Below, one piece after another: positions 12,061-23,640 of a stretch of 64,000 nucleotides of DNA. How positions within the stretch are numbered: position 1 is the first letter of the stretch; each line of letters opens with the position of its first letter. The notes below the pieces were generated by a model that worked only from the letters and a program-made list of their open reading frames with translations, searched no databases and was not told the DNA's origin. Origin of the DNA: Parastagonospora avenae f. sp. tritici 18332-5 (taxonomy: Eukaryota > Ascomycota > Dothideomycetes > Pleosporales > Phaeosphaeriaceae); the NCBI GenBank assembly GCA_022559985.1, contig JAFJTR010000030.1, positions 264,152 to 328,151 of the forward strand, given 5' to 3'. The translations under genes were made by a program, and so were the position numbers.

Positions 12061-14478
12061 CGCGGATGAGCTCGAGGGGAGAGAGCAAGAAGTGAGGTTG
12101 GCGCATTGAGAAGCAGGATTGAAGTCAGGATATTGGGGAGGCTTTGATAGAAGTGGTTATGGGACGGAGCAGCCTTCCAAGAGGGTCAAGCCAACGTCAA
12201 GCCACAGGGCTTTAGTACACGCCCGGAGCTTCCACGGGCCTGCCTGACATGGGCTGCAAAAGGCGCGTGGCATCGGAAACGAGCAGTGGGGTCGACGGTC
12301 TAGCCAGACTGAATCCGCGCTGTAATTTTGCGGCGGCCTCAGACGTCTCGTCTGCAGCTACTCTCTACCTAACACTCGTTCCATACAAACCCTACAGATC
12401 AGCCGGAGCCGTCTTGCACAGCCACTTGCCCTACGACAGCCGCGAGCCGGCCAGACTCTGCGCTGCCGTATAAGGTGGTGATTGTCGCTGCACCTGTCGC
12501 CATCCCGCGCCCAAGAGCGCAAATCCCGCCCTGGGGCTTGTTGCATCGATCCCAAGCCGTTGTTTCTCGAATCCACAGGAGCCACACCAGTGCGCGTGCG
12601 AGGCTTGTGTGGCTCGTCCGTTCCACCCGTGCCCGTGTCGAGCGCATCGTATTTTACTTCCACCATACCCGCTAGGCCCTCTTGGAATCAACAAACCCCC
12701 CAGCGGCGCGTACCGTATGCGTTATGACATGTGCCGGCCATCCTCGTCCCCATGGTCGGACGAGCCTCGAGCGTCCCTGGTCATTGCAGTTTCCACACGC
12801 AGCACTGCGCTATGCCGCGGGCCCAATGAGGCCACAGACCAGCTTCCACCCCTACCGCCTCTCCGTTCTCTCATGCTTCCGCCGCGTTTCCCCTGCGTAT
12901 GAGCAGAAGATGGGCGACGAGGATGCCTCCCCGCTAATTCGTCAAAGGATAACCTCCCGTAATCAGCCGTTGGCGCCGTAGCGCTTGCAATGGCCATCTC
13001 GCCCGTTGCACGCCTAGTCGGAAGAGTTAATTCTTACCGTTGTTCTGTTGCTGTCAAGCCGAAATTAAGGAGTCGTTAGCGAGCGCTTTCCCGAAATCAG
13101 AGGCCATGGAACTGTTTCGATCGATTGATGGCTTTCGTCATAATCGCAATGCGTGCGTCGCTGATGAAACAACAGTCGCCAATTGACTTTGCGGCGACGA
13201 CAGCATCGACCCGACATGTCCACGATTAGTGTCACACCGGAATGCTGGTTGCTGCATGTACCAGAGAGACCCGTGCGCAATGGTGAAGCTAGCGACAATC
13301 AACCGTTAAAGAAGCGGAGAAAGCCATGCAGGCATGTCTGTGTAAAAATAAGTGTGGCATTGTGGCAAATCTGACGTTGACAGCGGTCGATCACCGACGT
13401 TCAGGAAGGGATTGCACATCATCACGCGGGTGAATTCTGGAGTCGCTGCTCGAGTAGGAAAGTGATCGCTACTGTGCCACAGTGGCGTAAAAAACTCGTT
13501 CGAGCCTAGTAGCTGTGGCGTGGCGAAAGGTACTCGTCAGCTTCTGCAGGGAGTAGCGACATCAAAGAATGACCCAGAGAGAACTAGATGCTCTGAATGG
13601 GTTCATCGAAGCGCTGGGTTGTCAGAAGGAACCAGAAGCTTTGAATGAGTTCATTCATCGAACTGTTGGATTGGACTGACTAGGACCGAGTAGCGTGTCA
13701 TGATCAGTCGTTCCTCCTAGGAGATGCATTAGCTACAATGAGAAGGCTATGTGACCATTTGTGCTACGTTTGCGAAGCGACGGAGCAGAAACGCCCAGCT
13801 GTCATGGTACAGATTGTCACAAGAAAGCGTCGTAAGTGGGTGGCGATTTCGGTTCCTGAGACTCATTTCGCTTTTTCTAAGGGCGAACAAAATTTGATTA
13901 CTTGCTGCAGTGGCGTTTATGCCGGGGTCCTAGAGCGTAAATCAGCATACGTGAACATTCGATGCCCCGTCCATAGTACTTGGGCCTGCCATAGCAGATG
14001 CCGAGAGACTGTTGTCTTCTGCTGCGTGGTGAGGAGACCCGGGGTCCTGCCCTAGCATTTGGGTTCTGGGATGTTGCGTAGAGCTTGGGGCTACTGGATG
14101 AGCGACCTGATGTAACCCCCTGGACATTTTCGCGTAGTTGACAACACGCACCAATTGACTAAACTTTGTACACGTTGCGAGGATGGCATCGAGACTTTGT
14201 AAAACGTAGCTTCGCTGGCGTATCGCTCATACGCGATGCCAAAAGTTGCTACACACTTGTTCGAAATGGTGTAAGTCTTTGCTCTCACCTGGTGCCAGAC
14301 TGTCTATCTCCGGCGGCTATGCTGAGTGCTGGAACGGACAGTCATAGTCTTGTCCCTCTTTGCAGCTGATGACCTTAGTGCAATCTCCCGACAACTTCCC
14401 TCCACACACCATCCTGAACGGCTAAAATCAGTCTTTCGTCAGAGTTGAGTAAGGACCGATGAGCCGACGAGTAATGTG
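12061..14478. other. 2.4-kb intergenic region upstream of the grainyhead gene
   Basis: Overlapping frames around 12249-12997 are Arg/Pro/Ser-rich on several frames at once, typical of GC-rich non-coding DNA. A 105-residue cysteine-rich frame at 13738-14055 (+) has no supporting features. An imperfect direct duplication lies at about 13570-13676 (gctctgaatgggttcatcga versus gctttgaatgagttcattca). Much of this stretch is probably promoter and leader of the transcription-factor gene. Confidence 0.4.
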
Positions 14479-16626
14479 TCATCCACTCAGGTTGGGTCCG
14501 TCGTTTTCTTGTGTAAGCGGACCCATGGTGCGACTTGCTCGGAGTGACGAGGTCTTCGACGGCTTGATGGTCCTTGCTGGACTGCCTCCTTGCGACACGG
14601 GTCTCTGTTGATCTACTGAGAGACTGGAAACACCGCTGTGTACGCGGGTACTGATGGGGCGGTCTCTTGACGACGGTGACATCTCAGCACTACGATGAGT
14701 GTTGAATGAGCTGCTTCTACTGCTCGACGATGGGCGCAGATTCACACTGTGGCTGTCCCGGAACGCTGTCAGGACGCTTGAAAGTGAGTTGTGGCGACTG
14801 TCTGCTGACTTCGCCCTGGCTGATTGCAGACTCGATACAGACCCTTCGCGGCGGACACTGCCATATACGTGCACAGGGCTGGGGATCTTTGAGGCGCTAC
14901 AAGAATCCTGTTGGGTCACTGATTGCGACAGAGTCGAACCTCCTGGCGATAGGTCGGCATTGGACTCGTGAGGATGGCCGAGGTGTCGAGGGCTGCCTGA
15001 ATTTGTTGGGACATCATAATATCGCGAAGCATCGTTCTCTTTCATTTCCTCATTCAAGGCCTGGAGCTGGTCCTCCCCAGGCTCGAATGAAAAGTGTCGG
15101 CGACGCCTTTTCTCAGAGGTCAATTGTGGCTGTGACTGGAACTTGCGAAGGGTACGCTGCGGTGTCGTGTCTCCTGTGGCCGTAACCTTGTTGCCTGGGC
15201 CACCTCGTTCGGGTGCAGTATCAGATACACTAATATCGTAATCCGTTCGTTGATCAGGGACGCGTGGCTCGGACAATAAACGCATAAGACCATCAATGAA
15301 CCCAGCAGTCTCGAGGCCCCGTCTCCGTGCAATTAGAGTACCAAGCTATCACGGTAGAGTTTCAAGGTCAGTCTCTGTCCTCAAACGGAATGGCCACAGT
15401 CAGCATACCTCTCGAAGTGCAACCATGGCATCGCAATCAACAGCAACATCCGCCATTGCCGATATTGGCGACGACATCTCGTCAGGCAAAGGATCTCCGG
15501 CACCCGAGAACCCTGATGTGACTGAGGAATCCTCGATAGAACTCGCAGTATCGATACGACGAAGTTTTACCAGATTCATCTCGCTCTGGACTTTCCGGGA
15601 GAGCATCGGATTGAGATCGTCAGGTGGGGTGCCAACGCGAAGATCTGCACCTGCTCTTCCAGTGAAGTGCCGGGACAAAGCAGTCATCTTGGTAGACGGT
15701 GAGGTCGAACGTTGAAGCAGTACTAAAACAGTTAGCATGGACGCAGTCCTTTACTTGAGAGCCAAATGCCGAGTGACTTGAATCTTGTACCTTGCTGACT
15801 TCTCAGTCTAATTTCAGTGTCGATCTGCTCCTGGGTCAAAAATTCGTGATATGTTGTCGGTGTGCTGTTGGATACAGTCTTTCGATGCATGCGCTTGCGA
15901 TCCAAAACACTGCCTTGCCTAGCGTTTAGGACTCTAAGATGTCGTTAACACGAGTGACAATGTGGATACGAAGAGACTATACCCTGCTACGCCTGTGACG
16001 CCTTGTGCAATCAATAATTCGAGACGGCGTATCTCGTCAGCATATTGACGCTCATAGTTTGCCCAGGTTGTCTCCGACTGAAGCTGCCTCTCGCTCAACT
16101 CCTTGAGCACGACCTGCAAACGATCGATCTCGTCTCTCCGTTTGTGGTAATCTTCGAAGATGCGGAACAGACTGTTGTTGTGCTCCGGGGGAATCGGTTT
16201 CATAGAAAAGCTGACCATGTGTGCACGTATCGATGCAATTGCAAGCTTCGGATCCGTATAGGGTTCGAACGGTAGTGGCTCTTCGCCCCAAGGCTCGGAG
16301 AACTCGGGGCCCTTGGGTGTGCTACTGAAGCTGGTGAACAACGAGGTGTATCGAATCAGTTTGGGCTTAGAATCTCGACGTGGTGTAGAGGGCTCGGTCC
16401 GCTCAGAGAGTGCATCTTCTGTCTCTTCTACCGTAGGCGTCGCTGGCGGTGCCATCGCCGGAGTTGAAGGGCGACTTCCTTGAATCGTCTTCCGCCAACC
16501 ATGGTGGCGACGTCTATCGCTTGCATCGTCGGTGGCCACCAAATGATCCAGACCTAGCTTTAGCGGCTGAAGCTCCTTGGGTTTGCTCTTCCTCTTGCGC
16601 CAGCCCACGCCTTTGTTGTCCGGCAT
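14479..16626 (-). CDS. Uncharacterised 650-residue serine-rich coiled-coil protein
   Basis: Four exons: 16626-15983, 15918-15791, 15722-15409 and 15345-14479. The introns are 64, 68 and 63 nt, and the model sums to 651 codons. I start at ATG 16626 (MPDNKGVGWRKRKSKPKE) because a basic N-terminus begins there. An in-frame ATG at 16860 would add a poorly coding extension. Residues 1-100 are basic and then Pro/Thr/Ser-rich. About 150-215 is helical and coiled coil (FRIFEDYHKRRDEIDRLQ), the best candidate for a structured domain. The C-terminal 270 residues are Ser-rich and probably disordered, with many S-P and R-x-x-S sites. No signal peptide, no membrane segment, no family I recognise. Confidence 0.7.
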
Positions 16627-18357
16627 GATGTCAATTGCTCGTTCTTTTCTGCCCGTAGCGCAGATTGCTTTGTGGATTTTGAGCGTCTGGGTGAGTGAGA
16701 AGGTGATCAAATCCTCCGCTCGAGAATGAGGCGCGGGTTCGTGATCGAAAATGCCGAGTGGCCGCGTTTGCGTGAGGAAGGAGCGGGCTGGGACGGAAAG
16801 CAGTGGCAGGTGGGATGAAAGTCGACGATCAAAACAACAACACCTCATTTTCGCCACCAACCTGCAGCTTACAATGCACAGGCGAGCTCATATCGGCACA
16901 GGTGAGAATGCGAGGGCCAGGGTCTATGCAGATATCAAAACCACGCGCACATCTTCTGTAGCATTTGCAGCTACATCCCCGAAGTGAAAGGGACATTACG
17001 GTCACAGGCAAATGGACGTCGCAGAGAGAGGCAGAAGACTCACTATGAATGCCATATACAGCAATCTGATTGAGAAGGCAGAAGAGATGAATGATAAGAA
17101 TGGAAAAGGCGGCTCACCGACACGATCCCCCTCCTTAATGTGCGCCGCGAATACTTCCATCTCCAATACCTCAAGTCGTATCCTCGCCTCAAATTTTGAC
17201 ATCATCCAAGAGGAGAGAACCCAAAACTTCTCAAGTACGGCGGGAAAGAGGGGTTTTTTTTAATAACGAAGGCGCACCTCCAAGTCTCAGCATCCGGCCA
17301 AAGCAAGATCTGTCGAAGCTCTGGAAGGTCTATTGCTTTGATTAACGTATGACGTGAATTCAAGACCACGTTCATCGGCCTCATGAAGACGCTGAGTAGA
17401 GCTGTCATGATGCCATGCGGGCACAGCTGCAGAAGCGATTGCTTTCTCGTACGAAGTCGAATAGCATGCCGATCACTACCTATTTCGGCTAGCCCACTTG
17501 GGAACCAGACATCACTCGACGCAATTCGCACTTCAACGCCGCATGCGTTGCACGTGTCTTGGATGATCTCCTACAGCAACCACATTTCTTATGATGAATC
17601 TGGCTGATCGGTACCAAGAGCCAGCCACGTGATGGCGCGCTTCGTGCAACTTCCAAGGTTGGCGGAGATTGTCTGGGGCGCGTTTTGGTACTGTTTCATC
17701 ACCACCCGGTTGCGAATACCAACTCCTAGAAGTCCTCGACGCAGTCAACGCGCCCTGTGATTCCCAGTCACACTCCAGGAAGTTCACAAATGTAACATTT
17801 TGGTTGACGATGTTGTCTCCTCAAGTTCTGGCGGACATCAACAAAGACGGTGTGGTTTCCGGTCGTGCTCAGCACCCCAGTCCCAACCAAACCTCTCTCA
17901 AACCTGATCGCCATCTAGACCTCCAACCATGGCCACGACAAAATACCAAGGCGCTCATCTAGGCCACCTGAGGCACTTCCGACACACTGCAAAGACGTTG
18001 CGCCCCGGAAACCTTCAACCCGCACCAATCCACATCCCCGCCTGACAGGCGTGCCTAGCGCGCACATCCATGTCTTGTACTCCAGGAGCCTCAGGAACAC
18101 ATCCAGTCCGGTTTCAGTCCTACGTGGTTACGCGGCGGGCATAGGCTGGGCGCAGTATAAAGAAAGTTAGATGCCCGGGTAGGTCGGGATTCTTCACTTC
18201 AAGTCTACACATTTGCAAGTCAACTACCAAACCTTCTATTCCATACGTTCCTTTGTCGCCGGGCGACTTAATAATCAACAAATTCTTTCCTCTTCACGAC
18301 AATCTATATTCCAAGCCAACTTCGCTATATACCCAGTTTCATACTTCAACCGCAAGC
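16627..18357. other. 1.7-kb intergenic region
   Basis: Short frames occur on both strands (17012-17263 on +, 17202-17531 on -), but none has coding character or clear partner exons. The final 200 bases, with a TATA-like gtataaag at about 18157 and a CT-rich leader, look like the promoter of the secreted-peptide gene at 18358. Confidence 0.4.
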
Positions 18358-18559
18358 ATGCAGTTCACTACCATCGTCGCTACTCTCCTTTCCATGGCTG
18401 TTTTCGCCACTGCTGCGCCTGTCGCTGCTGGTATGTTTGATCATCGCAAGAGATAGGATGGAGCGAAGCTAACGAGATACAGAAGTCGGTGCCCGTCAGA
18501 ACCACGGCATGTGCGTCAAGGGCACTCCCGGTGCCGTTGAGCAGATCCCCGACTGCTAG
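18358..18559 (+). CDS. Very small secreted peptide precursor (49 residues)
   Basis: Two exons, 18358-18430 and 18483-18559, split by a 52-nt GT-AG intron with a GCTAAC branch point. The intron falls in phase 1 just after the signal peptide. Residues 1 to about 20 form a clear signal peptide (MQFTTIVATLLSMAVFATAA). The remaining 29 residues contain only two cysteines and end in QIPDC. The frame is too short for ordinary gene callers, but the signal peptide, the intron at the signal/mature boundary and the TATA-like element support it. The role is unknown: effector-like peptide, short pheromone-like peptide or cell-wall peptide are all possible. No repeats or dibasic-flanked copies are seen. 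Confidence 0.65.
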
Positions 18560-18889
18560 ATATGATACCAGGAGCGCAGAGCGGAGGATAATGGATAGAC
18601 GAGGTCAAGAGGAGGAATTGGCGTGCAGTGGAGTATTTCGACATGCACTCCACGCACAAAGTTACGTATACTAAAGGAATTAGTGTGTTATCGAACGGTA
18701 ATACCACGCGGAATAGAATTGTCGTCACAGAGTGACCACTTCCCATTGCTCCCTTTCTCTGATGAACTCTGTTGTTTCCATTTCTCTGATCTCTTGCTAT
18801 TCCCATCTCCATCCCTCCCTTATCTATGATGCTTACCCATAATCTAAAACGCCATGCTATGCATATCATAATACCAAAACCCCCAAAAC
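18560..18889. other. Convergent intergenic spacer
   Basis: Probable 3' UTRs of the secreted-peptide gene and the BTB gene. The + strand is CT-rich at 18740-18850. No coding frame. Confidence 0.4.
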
Positions 18890-19969
18890 TTACATTTCCG
18901 TCCCCACCCCCCTCCCCATGAACACATCTCCACACCTCTCCGTCTCCTCATGCTCGTGATAAAGCACACACCGACTCCCCCTCCACGGCTTACAACTCTC
19001 CCACTTCCGCCTCTTCTCCCCGCCCTCCTCATCCCCTACCCACCGACTCCGCCCATCATCCCACCCCGCCATCGCCGTCCCCGCCTCCACGCACTTGGTG
19101 CAGAACGCCAAACAGCACTCATCGCACGCGACCACGCCCTGCTGCGGCGGCAGCACCAAGCGGCAATTATCGCACGCGCGCGTCGCGTGCCAGCTATCCG
19201 GGATCCACATGCGCAGGCGATGGCGCGTGAGCGCCGTGGACACGGGGCGTTTGAGGTGCACAACGAGGTCGCGGAGGAACGCTGCGTGCCATGTATCCTG
19301 ATGCGTCTCGAGTAATCTATCCGTCTTCTTAAACGCGAACAAATCAATCACCAGATTGCGCAGCGGCGCGGAGTCGCGGATCGAGTCGTACAGGATGCGT
19401 GTGTCCGAAGGGGTCAGCACGCTGTTTGTGCGGTCGGCGAGGTCGGAGATCAGGTCGATTACGGCGTTGCGCAGGCCTTCGAAGCACAGGCGGTCGGCGA
19501 GGGCGTAGGCGTGGAGCAGCGTGTAGTATGCGGGTTTACCGTCTTTGTAGGGCGGCGGGATGGAGCCGGTGTAGAGCCATGAGACGAGGAGTTGGAAGTG
19601 CGAGACGTCGACGTCGTCTAGACGGATGGTGTTTTCAGTGGCTTCTGCGAAGCGGCCGGTGAGTGCTGCGCGGAAGTATGGGGACTGGGAGGTGAGGAGG
19701 GTAGTGTGTACTAGGAAGGGTGTCGCTTTGGGGCCGACGAGGAGGGTGCTGGTGGTTGTGAAGTCGTTTGGGTTGGCTCTGCGTTGAATTAGTGAAGGAG
19801 GTGAAGTGTGCTCCCTTGCATGCGTATACCTCAATTGCCCAGATTTTGTGCCCGTCCAGGTATACGGTGGTGGCAGACTGATAGGAATGCGATTCGTATC
19901 CGACCCGACAGTGCACATGACCTTGAGTGTCATGATTTTGCGCAACACTTCTTCTCCGCTTCGGAGCAA
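18890..19969 (-). CDS. BTB/POZ-domain protein with cysteine-rich C-terminus
   Basis: A BTB domain lies near the N-terminus (TPFLVHTTLLTSQSPYFRAA, then LLVSWLYTGSIP and a BACK-like helical stretch). A 51-nt GT-AG segment (19829-19779) sits just upstream of it. Because 51 is a multiple of three the frame stays open with or without it, but consensus splice sites and a CTAAT branch point say it is an intron. The C-terminus carries paired cysteines (CDNCR, CDECCLAFCTKC) resembling a small zinc knuckle. The start is uncertain (ATG at 19969 or 19933). BTB proteins often act as substrate adaptors for Cul3 ligases. That is family knowledge and not shown here. Confidence 0.75.
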   Translation of the reverse strand: MLRSGEEVLRKIMTLKVMCTVGSDTNRIPISLPPPYTWTGTKSGQLRYTHAREHTSPPSLIQRRANPNDFTTTSTLLVGPKATPFLVHTTLLTSQSPYFRAALTGRFAEATENTIRLDDVDVSHFQLLVSWLYTGSIPPPYKDGKPAYYTLLHAYALADRLCFEGLRNAVIDLISDLADRTNSVLTPSDTRILYDSIRDSAPLRNLVIDLFAFKKTDRLLETHQDTWHAAFLRDLVVHLKRPVSTALTRHRLRMWIPDSWHATRACDNCRLVLPPQQGVVACDECCLAFCTKCVEAGTAMAGWDDGRSRWVGDEEGGEKRRKWESCKPWRGSRCVLYHEHEETERCGDVFMGRGVGTEM

Positions 19970-20527
19970 TCTTCACTAAACGCACGCAAATTTTCGAGAT
20001 GTAGTTGACGACGACGGACGATACAAAATGACTTGATGGGGGCAGCGGCGCACCCAGACTTTGAGGATAGACATGCAGCTCCGCAAGCGGGAAGATCTTT
20101 CAAGAGCAGGAATGTGTTTCGGAATGCACCATCGTGGACAACTCCAGCGCGACGAACAAACGACTTCATTATCGTGGACAATCGCCTTGTGGACGCTTGC
20201 AGCTGGAGTGGTGTGCTGTTTTCGCTTTGTTGTCGCCAATCTGAGGCGAGCAAACCTAGCGCCGAATGCGGTGACAAAGGGAGAATGCGCTTCACAGGAC
20301 TTGGTGGAGTTGCTGTGCAGTAAGCGACCAAGAACACCAAAACGTTAAAGACATGAAACAGCGAGTTGAGAAAATTGCAGAGTGGAAAATCGCTTTTGCG
20401 CTTGGTTAAATACTATGGTCATGTTCGACGTAAATGGTTTTACACCAATTGTTGTACACATCAAACGCCACGTTCGGGGGAGATTGAGAAGACTTTTACA
20501 TTAGTACAGAGAGGCGTGATGTCGAAA
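19970..20527. other. Intergenic region, no gene seen
   Basis: Both flanking genes lie on the - strand. This stretch holds the BTB promoter and the MAM33 3' UTR. The overlapping short frames here give no recognisable protein. Confidence 0.4.
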
Positions 20528-21631
20528 TTACTCGACAAACTTCCTGACGCCTGTGGAAATGTTAGTATCTGTGATTAATCTGGATTTGAGTGGCACGTAC
20601 TGTTCAACCACCTGATGTACTCCTTCTGCTCCTTGTGGTCAATGTAGTCCGGGATGAAGAGAGCCAGACGGGTGTTGATACCGCGCTCCTCGAGGTACTT
20701 CTCAAGCAGGATCTGCAGGTCCTCGTCCAGGTTGTTGAAGGGAGGGCCGGTGTAGAGCGTCCGCCTTGACCAGTCCTGCTCAGCGGTCTGGGGGTCGGCG
20801 AGGTCGGCGGAGGGGAAGTAGTAGAGGTCTTCGATGAGGAAGTCGCCATCCTGCGCAGTTGCCTCAATAGCAAGCGCACCCTTGCCGGGTCGCTCGATGC
20901 GAATGCTGGCGTGGGCGGGGAAGCCCTGCTGCTGGCCTTCCTCCTCGAAGTCGTCCTCGAGCTCCTCACGGTCGGCGGGCGAAGCATTGCCCTCGGGTGC
21001 GACTCGGACGTTTCCGTCTGCTGTCTTGCCCTGGCTAACGGAACCCTTGGTGTTTGCCCCACCGGACTGGACGTCCATGTCGGCGTCGTCGTAGGCGGCA
21101 TCCTCGCCCATTTCCTCATTGGGTACGTTGTTGTTCAGGTCCGCGGTGGTGAAGGTGAGACGAATCTTCTCGTCGCCAAAGGTTCGGGTCAGGATGACTT
21201 CCTGGTTGCCGGCCTTGTCTTCGATCTGGTGTTCTGTGAGCTCATCATGCCGCAATAGAAATTAGGCGTGCTGCCTACCTCGAAGGGGCTGTTCTCGAGG
21301 TACTCCTTGATGTTTGCTGACAAGTCGTCATCCTCCTTCATGTCCTCCTCCATGGAGATCTCGCTCTGCAGCTTTGCGACAAGCTCATCGCTGACTGTGA
21401 TGCTTTTAGCAAAGTTACTTGGGTTGTGTTGAATGAATTCAACTTACTAGCTCCGCTTTCTTGTCTCCTTGCAGAGACGTGGAAAGATGCTGTGTGTCTA
21501 GGAACGGAAGCCCATGACGGCTGGAAGGCTGCCGTCTGGCGGAATACTGAAGACTGCGGGCGGATGGCTTTGGTGGAGAGGCGGGCAGCCGAGCGCGTTG
21601 CGCTGCGGGCGAGATTCCGTAGACCGAGCAT
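20528..21631 (-). CDS. MAM33: Mitochondrial matrix p32/gC1qBP-family acidic protein (MAM33)
   Basis: Four exons: 21631-21448, 21394-21279, 21240-20601 and 20550-20528, giving 320 residues. The first 45 residues are rich in Arg, Ser and Ala with no acidic residues, a typical mitochondrial presequence. The mature part has the acidic p32 pattern, with the stretch EVILTRTFGDEKIRLTFT, an acidic central loop and the C-terminal helix block around PDYIDHKEQKEYIRWLNS. The last 23-nt exon restores the usual short C-terminus ending KFVE. Family members form doughnut trimers in the matrix and assist mitoribosome assembly and translation. The second intron (21278-21241) is only 38 nt, but it is the only phase-consistent solution I found. 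Confidence 0.88.
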
Positions 21632-22081
21632 GTTGGATGCTTTTATTCAAGTTCTCAATTAAATCGAGATTATGCGTCAGCGTCGTGATCAAGTATTAAG
21701 GTAGTAATGCTTTCGGCGTGCAGATGGACTTTTGCATGTCCGAGCTTTCTAGAACGACGAATGGACCCTCGTCGTGAATATCTTGGCACCTCCGAATAAC
21801 GTCCACGGTCCATCCGGCATCGGCTTGTGATATTATGCTGACAATACTCACGCTCTGACTCAAACGTTGGAAGACTATTTGAAGGCCTTGTCGTCCTGAA
21901 GAAAGAGCATTGGAAGTTACGTTATTCTAGTTTACACCAAAACCCAGATCCTACGTCATTGTTTGGAGTCACCCATTGGAACTTTCGGAAGCGAAGCTAC
22001 GCGACAACGACGCGCATAATTGTTCAAGTTCCGCGAGTGATCTGGGAGTAGTGTAGCAGTCTGCAGCTTTGGAACGCAACA
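21632..22081. promoter_or_regulatory. Divergent promoter shared by MAM33 and the tricarboxylate carrier gene
   Basis: The 450-bp spacer separates start codons pointing in opposite directions, and both products are nuclear-encoded mitochondrial proteins. No coding frame is present. Co-regulation is an inference from the arrangement. Confidence 0.5.
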
Positions 22082-23265
22082 ATGGCGACGACAGAGAAGA
22101 AGAAGGTACTTGAACTGTGTCAGCCACGAAGATATCCTAGCTGAAGCTCAGTAGACAAGTGCAATGCGCTCAATTTTAGCTGGCGCAACCGCAGGAGCAG
22201 TAGAAATTTGTAATATCTCCTTATATCTGCCATCTGCAGCTTTAGCTAACATGCTCTTTAGCCATCACATACCCTGCCGAATGTACGCAAATGAATCCAT
22301 GTCTACCCGATGATCGCACCTAACCGTCCTCAGTCGCAAAGACCCGATCACAACTGAACCGAAGATTACCAGACGGAAAGAAGCTGCCATGGCCGCCGTT
22401 CGGCAAGCAATGGTACGCAGGATGCACGACTCTGATTATCGGCAACTCACTGAAGGCCGGCATACGTATGGCGTCGGAAATGTTCACACCGCATTCAACT
22501 GCTGACGGACGGTGCAGGATTCGTCGCCTTTGATGCGTACAAAGACCTACTAGCAGATGCTGAAGGCAAGGTCTCCGGCCCGGCGACCGTCATAGCAGGT
22601 TTCGGTGCTGGAGCAACAGAGTCACTACTAGCAGTGACACCATTCGAGAGCATAAAGACCCAACTGTGAGCTCCCTCATCAAAATCTCCTGTATCATACT
22701 AACAAATGCAGAATCGACGACCGCAAATCCGCAAACCCGCGCATGCGAGGCTTCCTCCACGGCTCCAAGATCATCGCGCAAGAAAAAGGCATCCGGGGTT
22801 TCTTCCAGGGCTTCCTTCCTACGACTGCACGACAGGCTGCCAACTCCGCCGTGCGATTCTCAAGCTACACGTCCCTCAAGCAGTTGGCGCAATCATACAC
22901 TTCGCCAGGCGAGAAGCTGGGTGCTGTCAGCACTTTTGGGCTCGGAGGTCTGGCGGGCATCATAACGGTCTACACGACGATGCCGATCGATACTGTCAAG
23001 ACGCGCATGCAGTCGATTGAGGCGAGTGCGCAGTACAAGAATAGCATTGATTGCGTTGTGAAGATTTTCAAGCATGAGGGAATGCTCACATTCTGGTCTG
23101 GTGCTGTGCCCCGGTTGGGACGCCTCATTCTCAGTGGTGGTATTGTGTTTACCATGTAAGTTTAACACGGGGACAATGGACCGTTGGCAGTTACTAATGT
23201 ATCGCAGGTACGAGAAGTCGATGGAACTGATGGATAGATTGGATCCGCAAGGACGGTATATCTGA
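22082..23265 (+). CDS. ctp1: Mitochondrial tricarboxylate (citrate) carrier
   Basis: Seven exons (22082-22105, 22155-22209, 22262-22282, 22334-22465, 22518-22665, 22712-23155, 23208-23265) give 293 residues, the usual length for the SLC25 family. Three mitochondrial-carrier repeats are visible with their PxE/D-x-x-K/R signatures: YPAEFAKTR in repeat 1, TPFESIKTQL in repeat 2 and MPIDTVKTRMQ in repeat 3. The combination fits the CTP1/SLC25A1 branch, which exchanges citrate for malate across the inner membrane and supplies cytosolic acetyl-CoA. The first three exons are tiny and missed by simple ORF calls. They complete repeat 1. Confidence 0.92.
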
Positions 23266-23640
23266 GCACAGTCGAATCTGTGTCTGGCCATTTTGTTACG
23301 AGATTCTGGTCTTAACGCTTTAATGACCGATCAAGAGTCTTTGCACAGCAGCACGCGTATTCGGTCCATAGAAGTGCTGAGCCCATGTACAATGGCAACG
23401 CCGGCGCAGAAAAGGTGTGCAATACACACGATTCAATAATATACATCACATCAAAACACAGTCATTCCCTCACATAAGTCCTTGCTGATAATTATCGTCA
23501 CAGGAGCATGTTTACAGCATGTCGAGGGAGTAGGAGGAAGGAATATGAACACTCACGATCAGCGTACGAGCAACATCGCGAAGCCATTTTCATTTCTAGT
23601 ATAAAAGACGATGACTCTGGGTATATTGAACAACCTACAA
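23266..23640. other. Convergent intergenic spacer
   Basis: Holds the 3' flanks of the carrier gene and the SMP-30 gene. No coding frame is supported. Confidence 0.4.

Noticed and set aside
12249..12997. Several overlapping open frames on both strands
   Set aside because: Many frames are open at once because of GC-rich composition. None has a domain, a signal peptide or coherent splice partners.
13738..14055. 105-residue cysteine-containing + strand frame
   Set aside because: Cysteines are irregularly spaced, there is no signal peptide, and the flanks are non-coding.
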